A stretch of DNA of 64,000 bases from Serripes groenlandicus (taxonomy: Eukaryota; Mollusca; Bivalvia; Cardiida; Cardiidae). Of this stretch, positions 34,990 through 46,128 are shown piece by piece. Position 1 is the stretch's first letter, and every line of letters starts with the position of its first letter. The notes below the pieces were generated by a model. It worked only from the letters and a program-made list of their open reading frames with translations, was not told where the DNA came from and did no database searches. A program made the translations under genes and the position numbers. Location of the stretch: the NCBI GenBank assembly GCA_031761405.1, contig JASEVX010000001.1, positions 114,563,071 to 114,627,070 on the forward strand, read 5' to 3'.

Positions 34990-35580
34990 CAAATCAGTGT
35001 AAATAACACAATCAATGTGAACGTGCAGTTCATCCTCGAGAACATTACAAAAGAGACATTTACGATCCTCTAATTGGAGATGTTCATATCTGCCGGTTTC
35101 AATGCGTATCCTGTGGCTAGGAGGGGGAAATAAGGGTTGCAGTATCCTTCTGTTTCATATACGTGTTTAAACAATGTAAAGGGTTATGTCATTGTGGTGT
35201 TTTTTGTTGTGAATGTTCAAAATTACTTGCTCTGTTTTAAGTTACTTGAACTAAGGACACTTTAAACAAAAAAAGAGTATGTTCATTTTCGCGTGAAGAT
35301 TTAAAACTTCCATCAATTTCAATTAAATAATCAAAACCTCAATTCATGAAAAGCTTCTGGCAGCTATTAATACTTAACGTGTTTATATTATGTTTTTTAA
35401 TTGTTTCACACAATTAAAATGTGTCGATTAATTAATGTTCATGTGTTAAAGTTATCAACTGTCAAATAAACGCCGATTGAAGTAGTTTGATTTGACCCAG
35501 AACATGATGTCGATCTAAGTAGAACAACATTTTTATTAGATTTGATTGTGTGGTAATTGTTACGCCAATTTCAACACAAT
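34990..35580. other. unassigned stretch
   Basis: No exon recognised. CATCAATTTCAATTAAATA near 35310 recurs near 42730, hinting at another low-copy repeat. Confidence 0.4.
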
Positions 35581-35582
35581 AC

Positions 35583-36118
35583 TCCAGTTAAATCATGGTG
35601 TTTCCTGGATAAGTAACCAGTAGTACTTTATCCTGGCCAGGGGCGTAGCTTGGCAATAATCAATGTGTAGGCCATCTCGTGAGAAAATCAACATTGTGGA
35701 CCCTAAGCATGCCACACAGGCGTACCCGGATATACACTTTTCGCTTCCTGTAGATTTTCTGTTTCAGGAATCACTACTCTATCTATCCCCCCTTAGACGG
35801 AATGTGTCGGCCGGATCAGTCTGCGCCGACAGCGCAGGTTGATCTGGTCGATACATTACGCAGATGTGTATCGCCGCAGCTGCATTTTGAGTCATTTATA
35901 GAAAAAATGTGTAGGCACGTGCATTCAGTGCCTAAAGGGAGCTACGCCCCTGCTGGCAGCATCCAGCCAGTCGTTATCCTATCCTCACACTCTTTGAGCG
36001 TCAAAGCGGAAAACTCAATACTACACATTTTAAAGTATATATGGTATAATCCGGCTGGGATCGAACCGCGACCTTCAGCACCCGAGACGGACGATCTTCA
36101 CAACCGAGGCGGTATGTT
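35583..36118 (-). mobile_element. type 1 SINE interrupted by a family C element
   Basis: Read on the minus strand, the head (36045-36118: CCGCCTCGGTTGTGAAG and GCGGTTCGATCCCAGCCGG) leads to ACGACTGGCTGGATGCTGCCAG at about 35953-35975. It resumes beyond the insertion as AAAGTACTACTGG and ATCCAGGAAACACCATGATT (35583-35637). The layout matches 5606-5862. Confidence 0.78.
35638..35952 (-). mobile_element. family C element with perfect 5-bp target duplication
   Basis: Starts CAGGGGCGTAGCTTGG and ends GGGAGCTACGCCCCTG, flanked on both sides by CTGGC. The interior is B-like (CGTGAGAAAATCAACATTG, then TTTCTGTTTCAGG, then TTACGCAGATGTGTATCGCC). There is a deletion of the TGCGTAAAG block near 35700. 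Confidence 0.9.
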
Positions 36119-36514
36119 TATTAGAATAATCGTAGATAACTCCGTATGTATTGAATTGTCTTCGATAATGCGTATATCAATATTTCAACAAAGGGTATGT
36201 CTTTTGAAAACAGCGAAGTCTAGCAATGAGAAAAGCTGCTGTGTTGTTTTCTTGGCGTGACTTTATCCCTGGCTTATTTGTCATAGTACACGTCTAAGTA
36301 CAGTACATATAGATGAATTACTAAGCTGAACTAACATGAATGAATTACCATAAACGATGGATTCTTCGAACACGTCGATAACTCGAAGTAATTTAAGAAT
36401 ACCTTTTGACTTCGAGTCATTAAACGTGCACTGCTATTTAGTTTTACCGATCCAATTAGGTGAACTGTTAGATTCATTCTTCTATCAATCCATTGAGCCG
36501 ATCGGTTCTCTCAC
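36119..36514. repeat. unassigned stretch with a low-copy repeat
   Basis: 36345-36420 (ACACGTCGATAACTCG, then AAGTAATTTAAGAATACC) is a diverged copy of sequences at 62908-62972 and 63160-63228. Nothing else is recognised. Confidence 0.45.
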
Positions 36515-36662
36515 TTAATCAACCTTGGCGCTCAGGGTTGCAGGCTGAGCATTACGACTGACTGGCTGGTGTCAGGATAAATGGACCAGTGTTAATGGTA
36601 ACTTAATCATGAAACGCCGCGATATAACTGAACAATTGTAAATCAATCACTTAATCAAAAAT
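36515..36662 (+). mobile_element. type 1 SINE, 3' half
   Basis: TTGGCGCTCAGGGTTGCAGG, ACGACTGACTGGCTGG, GTTAATGGTAACTTAATC and CGCGATATAACTGAACAATT, as in 5606-5862. Confidence 0.75.
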
Positions 36663-36839
36663 AGTAAGGACTCATTAATCTGTTTGCCATTCCATGTATA
36701 AGATACCTTTCACATTTCCAGCTACGAAAATGATTATAAAAAGTATACATATACTCTATTAGAACATTTGATTATTTATTATTAAATGATTTCTACATTT
36801 GTTTATACGACCGAATAAAATGACTAATTGCACGTCCGA

Positions 36840-37024
36840 TCAGACTTTTTTTTGTATATATATATCTTGTATATTTGTATGATATTATGAAATATATATG
36901 TTTGGGTGACTTATAGGCCCATGGGGCCGGGTGTTAATAATAATTGTTAAAGAATAACTGTAAACTATAAATGCTTTGTAACACATGTCACAATAATAAA
37001 CAATTTACTTACTTACTTACTTAC
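36840..37024 (+). mobile_element. probable non-LTR element 3' tail with (TTAC)5
   Basis: A block with GGCCCATGGGGCCGGGTGTT, then an AATAA-type stretch, ends in five TTAC units (37005-37024). A short 3' fragment with a simple repeat tail is what 5'-truncated LINEs look like (family knowledge). No coding part remains. Confidence 0.4.
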
Positions 37025-37029
37025 TTATA

Positions 37030-38190
37030 GATATAATAATAAATGCCCTCTTTAATTATCCTGTTCATAATTAACTGACACTTGTTTTAGAAACAAATAT
37101 CTCGAAATTCAACAGATCGATCAGTTGTGTTGTTATTGTATACGTAGGCCTACACAGTGAAGTGGGGTGTTCCACTTCCTACCAGAAAACACATTTCGCA
37201 GGTTAATTACATCACTCATTATTGGTGTCATTTTAATTACGAATTATCTAAATAAGACGCTTTCTGATTACTGTCGCACGTTCGCACGTGGGGTTAGCGA
37301 ACAATTTCTATTTCTATGTTAACCTACCGCGACGTCGTTGTGCTTAATAAGTTTTTGTAAATGTAAATGTATTGCACAGTATTTGAGCACTAAGAACTTA
37401 AGACGCGATAAAAGGTTAATGCATACCAAGATCAGACTGGACTCATGTACATGTTGAGAGTGGTCTTTGTAATTCAGCTTTCTTGGTTATATTTTTCACG
37501 CATCTGAACTGCAAAACAAGTGATATATACATATATATAAAAGATCTTCACAAAGTAAAATATATTCCCTAAGCCACCCAATAAGTTCATAGAAAATACC
37601 CCTTATTAAACTTAGGTAGCAGCGGGATGCTGAAGTCGCCATTAATTCGTTTTAGAAAGGGACCGGGTTAACGTAATTATGAGAGTTGGTGAATATTTAC
37701 CTATTTTTTATGACAAAACTAACAATACGGGTATTATGTAGAATTTACTTACTCCTCCCATTTGCCATCCGGCAGCTGGTATATCCCGAAATAAATTGTG
37801 GTGTAATAGCTAAACCCCCTAATTTGCGAGGTTCACCCTTTCCCTTGATAATTGACTACAGATGTGTTTGCAATCATGTTGATAAGAACTACAGGAAACG
37901 GAAGAAAACTTCCTGATTACGCGCACTCCTCTTTTTTCCACGTATAATTGTTTCTTATTTAGAAATTTAATTTTTAACGTTTTTTTTTATTTCAGATTGT
38001 GTCTTCTTATTGTCTTCATTTCAAAAAGTTGTATGAGAAACATAAATGGCTTATAATACCCATCCGATATATACGTATGTCGATTTATTAGACTGAAATA
38101 TCGAAGTTATAAATAAGTAGCCCTTTAGACAGGAAAACCGATATTCGGATGTATTATTAACTTTTAATTTGGGTCAGCATGAATACGTTC
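37030..38190. other. unassigned stretch
   Basis: No exon or repeat recognised; the open frame 37686-37916 has no domain. Confidence 0.45.
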
Positions 38191-38580
38191 ACTCTGTAGT
38201 CTTGGTTGTTAGAGAATTAGTTGAGTGATTGATTGATTGGAGTTTAGCGCCGTTTTCTACAATTTCTCAGTTATATCACGGCGGCCAGTTCACCTACTCA
38301 TGCATTTCCTGGTTTTCTCACACCAGTACTCCACACAACAATCTTCCCAAGCAACTGGCTGCTTTTCCACATAGACTTCGCCCAGTGGAGAAAGACGAAT
38401 GACGCATGTCGCATTGACCTTTGTCAATCGTCGGAAAGAAAGTTGGCCGAGCCGGGATTCGAACCCACAATCCCTTGATTGACAGCCCGCGTCGCTACCG
38501 ACTGAGCTATCGGGGCTCGGCGGTTAGAGAATCCGACTCTGGAGACCGTGGTTCGATCACCGGTCGGGTCATACCATAGA
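38191..38580 (+). mobile_element. type 1 SINE head, split by a type 2 SINE
   Basis: ACTCTGTAGTCTTGGTTG with GTTAGAGAAT (38208-38217) resumes at a second GTTAGAGAAT (38523-38532), then CCGTGGTTCGATCACCGGTC and GGGTCAT. Joining the two gives an A box and B box at normal tRNA spacing, as in 5395-5466. Confidence 0.72.
38218..38522 (-). mobile_element. type 2 tRNA-derived SINE, full length, with target duplication
   Basis: On the minus strand: GCCCCGATAGCTCAGTCGG (A box), GTGGGTTCGAATCCC (B box), GACGATTGACAAAGG, a body with TGTGTGGAGTACTGGTGTG and TGGCCGCCGTGATATAAC, and a final CCAATCAATCAATCAC. It is flanked by perfect 10-bp GTTAGAGAAT copies. Confidence 0.9.
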
Positions 38581-38582
38581 CT

Positions 38583-38768
38583 TTAACCCTTTTCATCATA
38601 CGACAATTCTGCAGAAGACGACTTTGAACATATTTTGTCAAAAAGTAGAAACTCTCTAAAATTGAATGGATAACCTATGACTTAAAGTGGAAAACATTGT
38701 GGCAAAAGGAGAAATTGCTCGTCTGCTGCAGAGGCGTCAGAAAGCGTCTATATGAGGGAAAGGGTTAA
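38583..38768 (+). mobile_element. family A MITE with internal deletion
   Basis: TTAA at both ends, but it passes directly from GGAGAAATTGCTCG to TCTGCTGCAGAGGCG. The second hairpin strand is lost by a clean deletion of about 45 bp. Confidence 0.92.
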
Positions 38769-38769
38769 C

Positions 38770-39298
38770 ATATGAAGTAATGACTTGGCTGGTGCAAACG
38801 CTTAACCTTTGATTTTTTTTCGTGGCACTGAATTCTGTAAAGTCGGTCGGCCTTCAATGGTGGGATTCCTGGAATATTTTCACTTATGAATGAGCACTTA
38901 TTGTGGATTACAGTCTGAATATGGATTTCTCCGAATCTCTCTCCTATTTATACTTTCGTAGTTTGCATCTTATTACCCGTTCTGATAAACCCTTAACCCG
39001 CTTGATTCCTTCGTCCGACCCTCATAATTCCTGAATTTGTTTACATATTTATCGACTTCCCTTTACAACGTTGTTATATACATGTATGCGTAACGAACAG
39101 TGTGAACCAAGATCAGACTGCACGAAACTGATTTTGGTCTATAATGATCGCAATTTTGGTTTAAATTGTAGAATATGATATATATAAAAAAAAAAAATGT
39201 TGTTTTAAAGTTGCGTAGGAAGGGGTAATTGTTGAAACTATGTATCGAGTACCATCGAGAGGTCACAGGTATGATTTCCGTTTCGTGTTTTATCATGT
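38770..39298. other. unassigned stretch
   Basis: Nothing recognised. Confidence 0.45.
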
Positions 39299-39528
39299 TT
39301 AACTCTTTCCCTCATATAGACGCTTTCTGACGCCTCTGCAGCAGACGGCTTTTTGAAAACATAGTGACAAAAGAAGAAATTGCACAGAACGTGCAATTTC
39401 TCCTTTTGCCACAATGTTTTCCACTTTTTGTCATAGGTTATCCATTCAATTATGGAGATTTTCTATGTTTTGACGAAATGCGTTCAAAGTCGTCTGCTGC
39501 AGACTTGTCGTATGAGGGAAAGGGTTAA
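39299..39528 (-). mobile_element. family A TTAA MITE, GCAC/GTGC variant
   Basis: TTAACTCTTTCCCTCATATA to GAGGGAAAGGGTTAA, 230 bp. Hairpin GTGACAAAAGAAG / CTCCTTTTGCCAC with GCACAGAACGTGC at the tip. Confidence 0.93.
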
Positions 39529-39751
39529 AGTTATTTCGCCCATTAGACACTAGTACACAGTTGACCTTTGTACGACTGAATGTCTGTATATGGCTAAAGG
39601 GTTAAGAAAGCAAAATGTGTTGGTTTCTTAGATAAATCACTGCTGGTAACGATTTTACAATCTTTATGTCAGGACTCTTGTCTTTATATAATTAGTTCAA
39701 ACTTATTTATTTTACATCGATTGAGCTTATATAAATCACGCCTCGGTGTCT

Positions 39752-39892
39752 GCTTCCTGGAGACTTAACCAGGACTCGTGACGTATGTATGTAAAAAAAA
39801 CCTCAAAGCCAGAACCCGCTTATCATCGGCATCGAACCCGGTATCTTGGGTACAAGAGGTCGACGCTCTACCACTGCAACACGGTCTGTTAT
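39752..39892 (-). mobile_element. type 3 tRNA-like SINE
   Basis: On the minus strand: GTGTTGCAGTGGTAGAGCG (A box), ATACCGGGTTCGATGCCG (B box) and a 3' part CGAGTCCTGGTTAAGTCTCC. Shares this 3' part with 44262-44405. Confidence 0.65.
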
Positions 39893-40600
39893 ATATGGGC
39901 CGCGGTTATGTTTCCGTGTACAGTGAATACTCAGACGGGCCTGTGTAACCGCACAGTCTAACCAGAGTCTTCATCGTTAACATACCAAATTCCACTTTCT
40001 CACACAACAAGATAGAAGTGTGGCCTCACTAGTGTTATACTTATATGTCAAGCGGGGGTGTCTTTGATACCCCCATATCGTAAAATGGGGCTCAGTTGTG
40101 CCTTTTATAAATTATTCGTCCTTGAAACTGACAATTTCATCTGATAATTCCGAGAACAAAAATGGAATTTGAAAATAATAAACAACTATGCATGTATGGT
40201 TCAGATCCTTTTTTAAAAATGCTTATTGTTTTGCATCTTAAAGTTTGGTCATTATGTTCCAGATACCTTTCCGAATGGAAAAGTTTAGAACGCCATGATT
40301 GGTAGCGGAAAATTGTTCGCAAGTTCCGTTACGTAATTAGAAAATAACGTTTAAATTGGAACACTTCATATCTGGAATAGAGGGCAATCAGGGTTTGACA
40401 TGCAACGTGTACGGAAATAGAAATATCAATAGTGTTATTTTTAGTAACGCGAGATCTCCCTTACATGAAAAGATTTTGATGAAAGGCTGCGATAGTATTG
40501 ACGTTCTTCTTATCACGTTCAATGATTCCTGGGAATACACATGAAATTGACATGCAATGTGACGGATACTGAACGCGCCATATCAAGTAATGCAATACAT
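39893..40600. other. unassigned stretch
   Basis: Nothing recognised; open frames at 40137-40322 and 40356-40544 have no domain. Confidence 0.45.
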
Positions 40601-40601
40601 T

Positions 40602-40853
40602 TGAGTCTTCCAAAGAGAAAATCCGCATTGTGGACGCTGCGTAAAGCATCGACCCGGACCAGTCTAAGCATGCCACGCAAGCTTATCCGGGCAGCCACTT
40701 TTTACCTCCTGTGGATTTACTGTCTCAGGAATTATTACTCTATATCTCTATCCCCCTGAGACGGAATGTGTCGGCCCGGATTAGCCTGCGCGGACTGATC
40801 TGGGTCGATACATTACGCAGTCCATAATGTTGGTTTTCTAGTGGAACGGCTCA
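40602..40853 (-). mobile_element. family B long-TIR element
   Basis: TGAGTCTTCCAAAGAG to TAGTGGAACGGCTCA; central GATTTACTGTCTCAGG. Right hairpin shortened. Confidence 0.83.
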
Positions 40854-40859
40854 TTTTAT

Positions 40860-41955
40860 GGCAACAATTAGTGTTAACGTATACCCCCGACGCAATCAGC
40901 ATTTGACCCCCATTCGGCAGAATACTTATCAGTAACACATTTGCTTCTCATGAAGATAATCGATTACGGGTCATCTTGGCTCTCATGTTTAAAGGGACTG
41001 AACACCATAATGGTCCATAATCGTTATATTTTATACTTATTCTAATTAATCCAAAATACGTCGATATATATGTAACGGAATGTTGTAGAAGGTTGTACAA
41101 GTCTTGTTTTTCATTATTTCATAGGAAATAAGCAGTTAAAAAAACGTCCGCTACGTGTTTTCCCGTTTAAAAATACCGTGGAATTTCCTCTTGCTCATTT
41201 GAATGTGTGGATTCAATTCGGCATTCTCTAACGCTATCGACTCATTACATGCATGTATGCGTGAGTGTAAGGAACAACAACTCTGGGAAGGAGATTGTCA
41301 ATTCGGTTGTAGTGATCACTTGATAAATATACAGCGATATTTTTAGATTTACTGGGTTACTAACCCAGTAGATTTTACAATGCAAAATAACGAAAAATAT
41401 CCGCAATATTAATAAATAATGTGCATATATTGTAGTACATCAGTCAGCAAATCTCAATGCCGTACATGCAAAAACATCAATTTTTTTCTCATATGGGATT
41501 CAGTCCATTATAAATATATTTCTAAATTTACTGAAAGTCTTAACTAACCATATTTTGTTCGTAATAACAAACGACAGCAATATTAATTTCAAACCTTTTA
41601 TGATCATGCAAAACACGTGACATGAATATTATCATCGTCTAGACAATTAATTTTAAAATCAATATTTGAGGCCAAAGTATGCTCTCTGATTTTTGGTTTC
41701 TCCTTTTCCCATATAATGCTTTTTAGATATATACAAAAAAAAAGTTTAATTCCGAATTAAAATGTGTGTTCTCATCTGATCTGTTTCAGTTTTATCTCTG
41801 ACGATTAAGTTATTCACATAACATGATAGGCTAACATTCGGTGAAGCGACAGAAAATAAAACGTAAAGAACAAAAACAGTTAACGGAATCCATACATCAT
41901 TATACAGCAAACAAGTACAACATGAACTTCATGTTCGATTAATGTATGATTAAAC
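40860..41955. other. unassigned stretch
   Basis: AT-rich. TTTACTGGGTTACTAACCCAG (41349-41369) contains a small inverted repeat, CTGGGTTACTAACCCAG. No gene is seen. Confidence 0.45.
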
Positions 41956-41959
41956 CATG

Positions 41960-42222
41960 TGGGCCGTCCCGCGAGAAAACCAACAGTGTGGACTCTGCGT
42001 AAAGTATCGACCCGGATCAGCCTAAGCATTCCGCGCAGGCTAACCTGGACAGAAACTTTTCGCCTCCTGTTGGATTTCTGTTTCAGGAATCATTACTCTT
42101 TACCTCTATCCCCCTGAGACGGAATGTGTCGGCCCGGATAAGCCTACGCGAACTGCGTAGGCTGATCTGGGTCGAGTTATTACGCAGAATCCATAATGTT
42201 GGTTTTCTCGTGGAACGGCACA
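41960..42222 (-). mobile_element. family B long-TIR element
   Basis: TGGGCCGTCCCGCGAG to TCTCGTGGAACGGCACA; ACTCTGCGTAAAGTATCG and ATTACGCAGAATCC are kept; central GATTTCTGTTTCAGG. Confidence 0.87.
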
Positions 42223-42784
42223 TATAGACATACGAGAAACAATAAATCACGGGAAAACTACACGGAAAGTCTGGCCCAGCTAGTCTACATCAAAGGGGAG
42301 GAAAATCGAGCCGTTGTTACATGGGACCACTTAACATTTTCTTGAGCGTGAAATTAATACGTTGGTTTTTAACAGGCGACATTTATTCGATCGGATCGGG
42401 GGGTCATGCGGTCGTTTTGGTATGATTCAGCTCTGATATAAGGGACAACGTCATTTTCTATCACTCGACATTATAAACCTATTTTTCCTGGTATAGCTCG
42501 ACACATTTAACATGATGCTGACCTTTATGCATGACTATGAGTTAATAGGTCAATTGTGTGAGTACAAATATTAACGATGTGAAATGTTAAATCGCTGTGG
42601 GAAAAAGTTGTAAATGTTCAAAACTGATTGTGCTTTTTTGTAAGATTTATACACTTTTAAAGAGTGTGTTCAATTTCAATTGAAGTTATAAGAATTCATC
42701 AATTTCAATTGAAATTTTAAAAATTCACCAATTTCAATTAAATAGTCAAAACCTCGAATATTGTGATGTACATATTTTATTCCT

Positions 42785-42870
42785 CAAATCCAGGGGTACA
42801 TGAACTGACCGCCCTGGTAACTTAAATACTGTTGAAAACGACTTTAAACTCCAACCACTTAATCAATCTT
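42785..42870 (+). mobile_element. SINE 3' fragment
   Basis: ATGAACTGACCGCC, TGTTGAAAACGACTTTAAAC and CACTTAATCAATC resemble SINE tails. Confidence 0.45.
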
Positions 42871-42874
42871 CTGT

Positions 42875-43103
42875 TTAACCCTTTACTTCATGCGACAATT
42901 CTGAAGCAGACGACTTAAAACATATTTCGACAAAAAATAGAAAATCTCTAAAATTGAATGGATAACCTATGACTAAAAGTGGAAAACATTGTGGCAAAAG
43001 GAGAAATTGCTCGTTTTAAGCAATTTCTTCTTTTGTCACTATGTTTTCAAAATGCCGTCTGCTGCAGAGGCGTCATAAAGCGTCTATATGAGGGAAAGGG
43101 TAA
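42875..43103 (+). mobile_element. family A TTAA MITE
   Basis: TTAACCCTTTACTTCATG to GAGGGAAAGGGTAA. The full hairpin GAAATTGCTCGTTTTAAGCAATTTC has one mispair. Its right TAA is also the left edge of the next element. Confidence 0.9.
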
Positions 43104-43273
43104 GCCCTTTGCCACATACAGTCGCGTTCAGACACCCCTTTCTGTGGACGATTATTTGACACAATGTTTTCTACGTTTTTCAATAATTGTTTTTCCTTTC
43201 TTTGGAGTTTCGATTATTTTAACATAACATTTACAAAGTCCTCTGCTGCAGATGTGTTGTATGCGGCAAGGGT
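43101..43273 (-). mobile_element. family A MITE sharing its left edge with the preceding copy
   Basis: TAAGCCCTTTGCCACATACA, GACGATTATTTGACACAATG and AAAGTCCTCTGCTGCAG with GTATGCGGCAAGGGT. The first half is reduced. Confidence 0.65.
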
Positions 43274-43379
43274 CAGAGAAATAAGAGATGAAAGTCCGCA
43301 CTTATGTTTTAATTGAAATATGGAGCATCTATTATAAAACACAATATCCCGTATCATCTTGCCCCCGTCGGGCCCAGTA

Positions 43380-43594
43380 TTAACCCTTTCTCATATGCAG
43401 ACGAAATGTTGGCAACGCATTTTGAAAACTTTGTGGCACAAAATGAATAATCTATATACAGTTTGTTTTTTACCACAAAGTGTTTAACTATTTATGAATA
43501 ATTATATAATTTTTAATACAGACAGTGGCAATAGTTTTGCCTGGATGTTTTATATGTAGTCTGGTGTAGACTGTTTTGTGTGGGATAGGGTTAA
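43380..43594 (-). mobile_element. family A TTAA MITE, degraded interior
   Basis: TTAACCCTTTCTCATATGCA to TGTGGGATAGGGTTAA. The central hairpin is unrecognisable except TTTGTGGCACAAAA. Confidence 0.72.
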
Positions 43595-43700
43595 ATACTT
43601 GTCACTAGTGTATGAAATACCGAGGGTCGCGTGGCTCCACGATGAGTCAATTGAAGATGATGATGAACCAACAATGATGTAGATATATCAGTATGATGTC

Positions 43701-43920
43701 TTAACCCTTTCCCACCTGCAGACGCATTTTGACGCATTTAGCAGCGGACGACGTTTGAAAACATTGTGGCCAAAGGTGAAATTGCTCATGATGAGCAATT
43801 TCTCCTTTGGCCACAATGTTTTCAACTTTATTTAACAATTGAGCTATCCTTTATGGAGAGTTTTCAGGTTTTTGTCTCTATGTTTTCAAAGTCGTCTGCT
43901 GCATAATGGTTGTACGTTAA
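43701..43920 (-). mobile_element. family A MITE, GGCC variant, shares TTAA with the next
   Basis: TTAACCCTTTCCCACCTGCA, GTGGCCAAAGGTGAAATTGC and its partner CAATTTCTCCTTTGGCCAC, GTCGTCTGCTGCATAATG. It ends in GTACGTTAA without GGGAAAGGG; that TTAA starts the next relic. Confidence 0.85.
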
Positions 43921-44126
43921 CCCTCTCATACACATAGGCCCATAGAAAATATGCATAGCAGTAGTTGACTTTGGTACTATTTAGGAAACCAATATGGGAA
44001 ATATCTATAAATGAAAGTACTAGTATTGCATATAAATGAACGCATTGTGGCAAAAGGAGAAGTTTCTTAATTTGTGCAATTTCTCCTTTCGCCACAATGA
44101 TTTAGGCCTACTAACACGTGTTAACC
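43917..44126 (+). mobile_element. family A MITE, right end lost
   Basis: TTAACCCTCTCATACACATA, CAGTAGTTGACTTTG, GTGGCAAAAGGAGAAG and its partner ATTTCTCCTTTCGCCAC. Confidence 0.7.
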
Positions 44127-44261
44127 ATTTCCTTTCTTGCAAGACTTAGAAAAACATTTACAATGTATAAACATGGTAAAGCTCTTTACACGAGAGTGCA
44201 TTTAACAAGTTTGTAGTTTAAACATATATATTATATCGATTACGAAACAAGCTTTCAGCTT

Positions 44262-44405
44262 TTATTAATCTGCTGTCTGGAGACTTAACCAGTACTCGCG
44301 CCGTTTGTGTACGAATTTCCAACGGGCATATAATCCGCACATCATGGGATTCGAACCCATGACCTTTGGCACGAGAGGCAGGTGATCTACCACTGCACAA
44401 CTGTC
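44262..44405 (-). mobile_element. type 3 tRNA-like SINE
   Basis: On the minus strand: GTTGTGCAGTGGTAGATC (A box), CATGGGTTCGAATCCCATG (B box) and CGAGTACTGGTTAAGTCTCC, as in 39752-39892. Confidence 0.72.
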
Positions 44406-44429
44406 TTCCACTAACAAATTGATAACGTA

Positions 44430-44985
44430 GTGCTAAAAGAAGAAATGCCTCTATTTAAGTATATTTATCAGGGGTTTTTTCTCTCAATATTTCGTCTGCT
44501 GTAAAAGAAGGTTAACAGGAAGGACGCCATGCTCTAATCGCAAGCAATATCTCTCCTTTTGTCGCAGAGATTTCAAATCTACAGGCATTGCAAATGTTGT
44601 CTGTATCAGGGAAAAGTAAATAAATACTGGAGAATGGGATATGAGGTTATGCACTGTTTACGAGAGTGTATGTTGATCTACAAAGTAAAGATCTATGGTG
44701 TAACAACAGCATGTATGCAGCTAGATCTAGGCCCTACTTATAAAATGTCAAGTAGACTTCAAAGGGATACAATAAGAATGTATTATTCTAGATCAAATAA
44801 AACAAAGAAAAACATAATAGAATACAGATCTAAGCTTTTCGCATGCAGCCGAATCTGTAACAAGCCAACTTTGAAACCGTTTTAAAAAGGATGCATTACT
44901 CTTAGTATACAAGCAAGGACGTGGATAAGCTCTAATATTACTACGTTCCTGTTACCAGAAAAATATAAATGTATTTATATGTCTC
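44430..44985. other. unassigned stretch with a MITE relic
   Basis: 44430-44620 contains faint family A traces (TTTCGTCTGCTGTAAAAG, ATCTCTCCTTTTGTCGC). The 108-codon open frame 44559-44885 overlaps these traces and has no domain. Confidence 0.35.
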
Positions 44986-44989
44986 TGGT

Positions 44990-45150
44990 GTTACCTATCT
45001 CTGCTTTTGTCACAATGTTTTCAACTCTATCAAATAATTATGGATCTACATCTTCTAACGTTTCTATTTTTCTTTCCTTTATTCAAAACAGTTACCTAGA
45101 TTTTTGTTCAAAGTCGACGGTTGCGGATGTACACATATTAGACTTATCTC
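44990..45150 (-). mobile_element. family A MITE, right-half fragment
   Basis: CTGCTTTTGTCACAATGTTT, ACTCTATCAAATAATTATGG and CAAAGTCGACGGTTGCGG. Confidence 0.5.
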
Positions 45151-45159
45151 TGTTGTTTT

Positions 45160-46128
45160 AACGGGCATCAAATATGTAAATCTAGTCATTTCCCAGTGTA
45201 CATAAACAATGTACAAAGGCTTCATTTATTTTCAAACGACTTGTTTGCGTGTACGTCTTGATTTAAGTCATAACTCATGATCAATATAGACACCCCAATT
45301 TGACGGCTGAAGTAAAGATTCGAGAAATACCGCGGAGACTTTGTAAATGTTTCATTAAATGTTTCATTTACTCAGAGACGGAAAGTCAATTTGAAATGAA
45401 GTAAACGTATTGGAGCACATCATATATTCTAAGTGAACCAATAACAAATCAAAGCGCCAATGGCACTGTAGTGGCGATCGTATGGAAAATCCTGCAAAGT
45501 AACAAGCAGTATATCGGTGTAGGGCTTGCGATGACTCTGGTGCGGGTATATTTGAGAATGTATCAACCCTGCATCTTTTGACAGTAGAATAATGTTAGTT
45601 TGCCAGAATGTTGTCTTGGTGATTATTTAGTTACGTTCTGAAATTGGTCATGATGTGTTCAAAATTAGGCCATTCCAAAGTTATGAAAAATCTAGTTGGT
45701 ATTCGATAGACTACCGTTTTAGCTCATTAGAATGACTATTTGTAATCTAAATTGTTTGGGTAATCACATGTTTATCACCAGGTCGTTAGGCCATATTAAG
45801 ATAAAATATATTTTACACTTTAGAAATGACTAAAGAAAGGAGAGAAAACAGTATCCATTAGTTTGGTGTTTGTTTCAATTATGTCCGATATTAAACAGGT
45901 CTGTTCAATTTAGTCCCTTCACATTGCATGATTGAGGGTTGTCACAGTGTATTTATATGTCTCTGAGGTTGTTAAACTGCTTCGAATAATGTGAGTGCAA
46001 AAACAAACACAAAACATGCTCCAAAAGCACAATTTCACTATTTGCCAAACTGTTTAATTTATGAAAATATAGGCATATATTATAATGCTAGATCTTCAAA
46101 CTCAATTAGGCTACACTGTCAGCATTGA
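45160..46128. other. unassigned stretch
   Basis: No repeat family or exon recognised; one of the quieter parts of the window. Confidence 0.45.

Noticed and set aside
35802..36260. 152-codon open frame
   Set aside because: It spans a family C element and part of an interrupted SINE head; similar frames occur at 34765 and 62563 in other C copies.
38448..38516. tRNA-like sequence with good A and B boxes
   Set aside because: It is the head of a type 2 SINE with a 3' body and target duplications, not a stand-alone tRNA gene.
42979..43227. Open frame with peptide beginning MENIVAKGEIARF
   Set aside because: It is the translation of a family A MITE; near-identical peptides appear wherever the MITE occurs (for example 55233, 19060).
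44340..44403. tRNA-like sequence on the minus strand
   Set aside because: Shares a non-tRNA 3' body with 39752-39892, so it is a SINE head.
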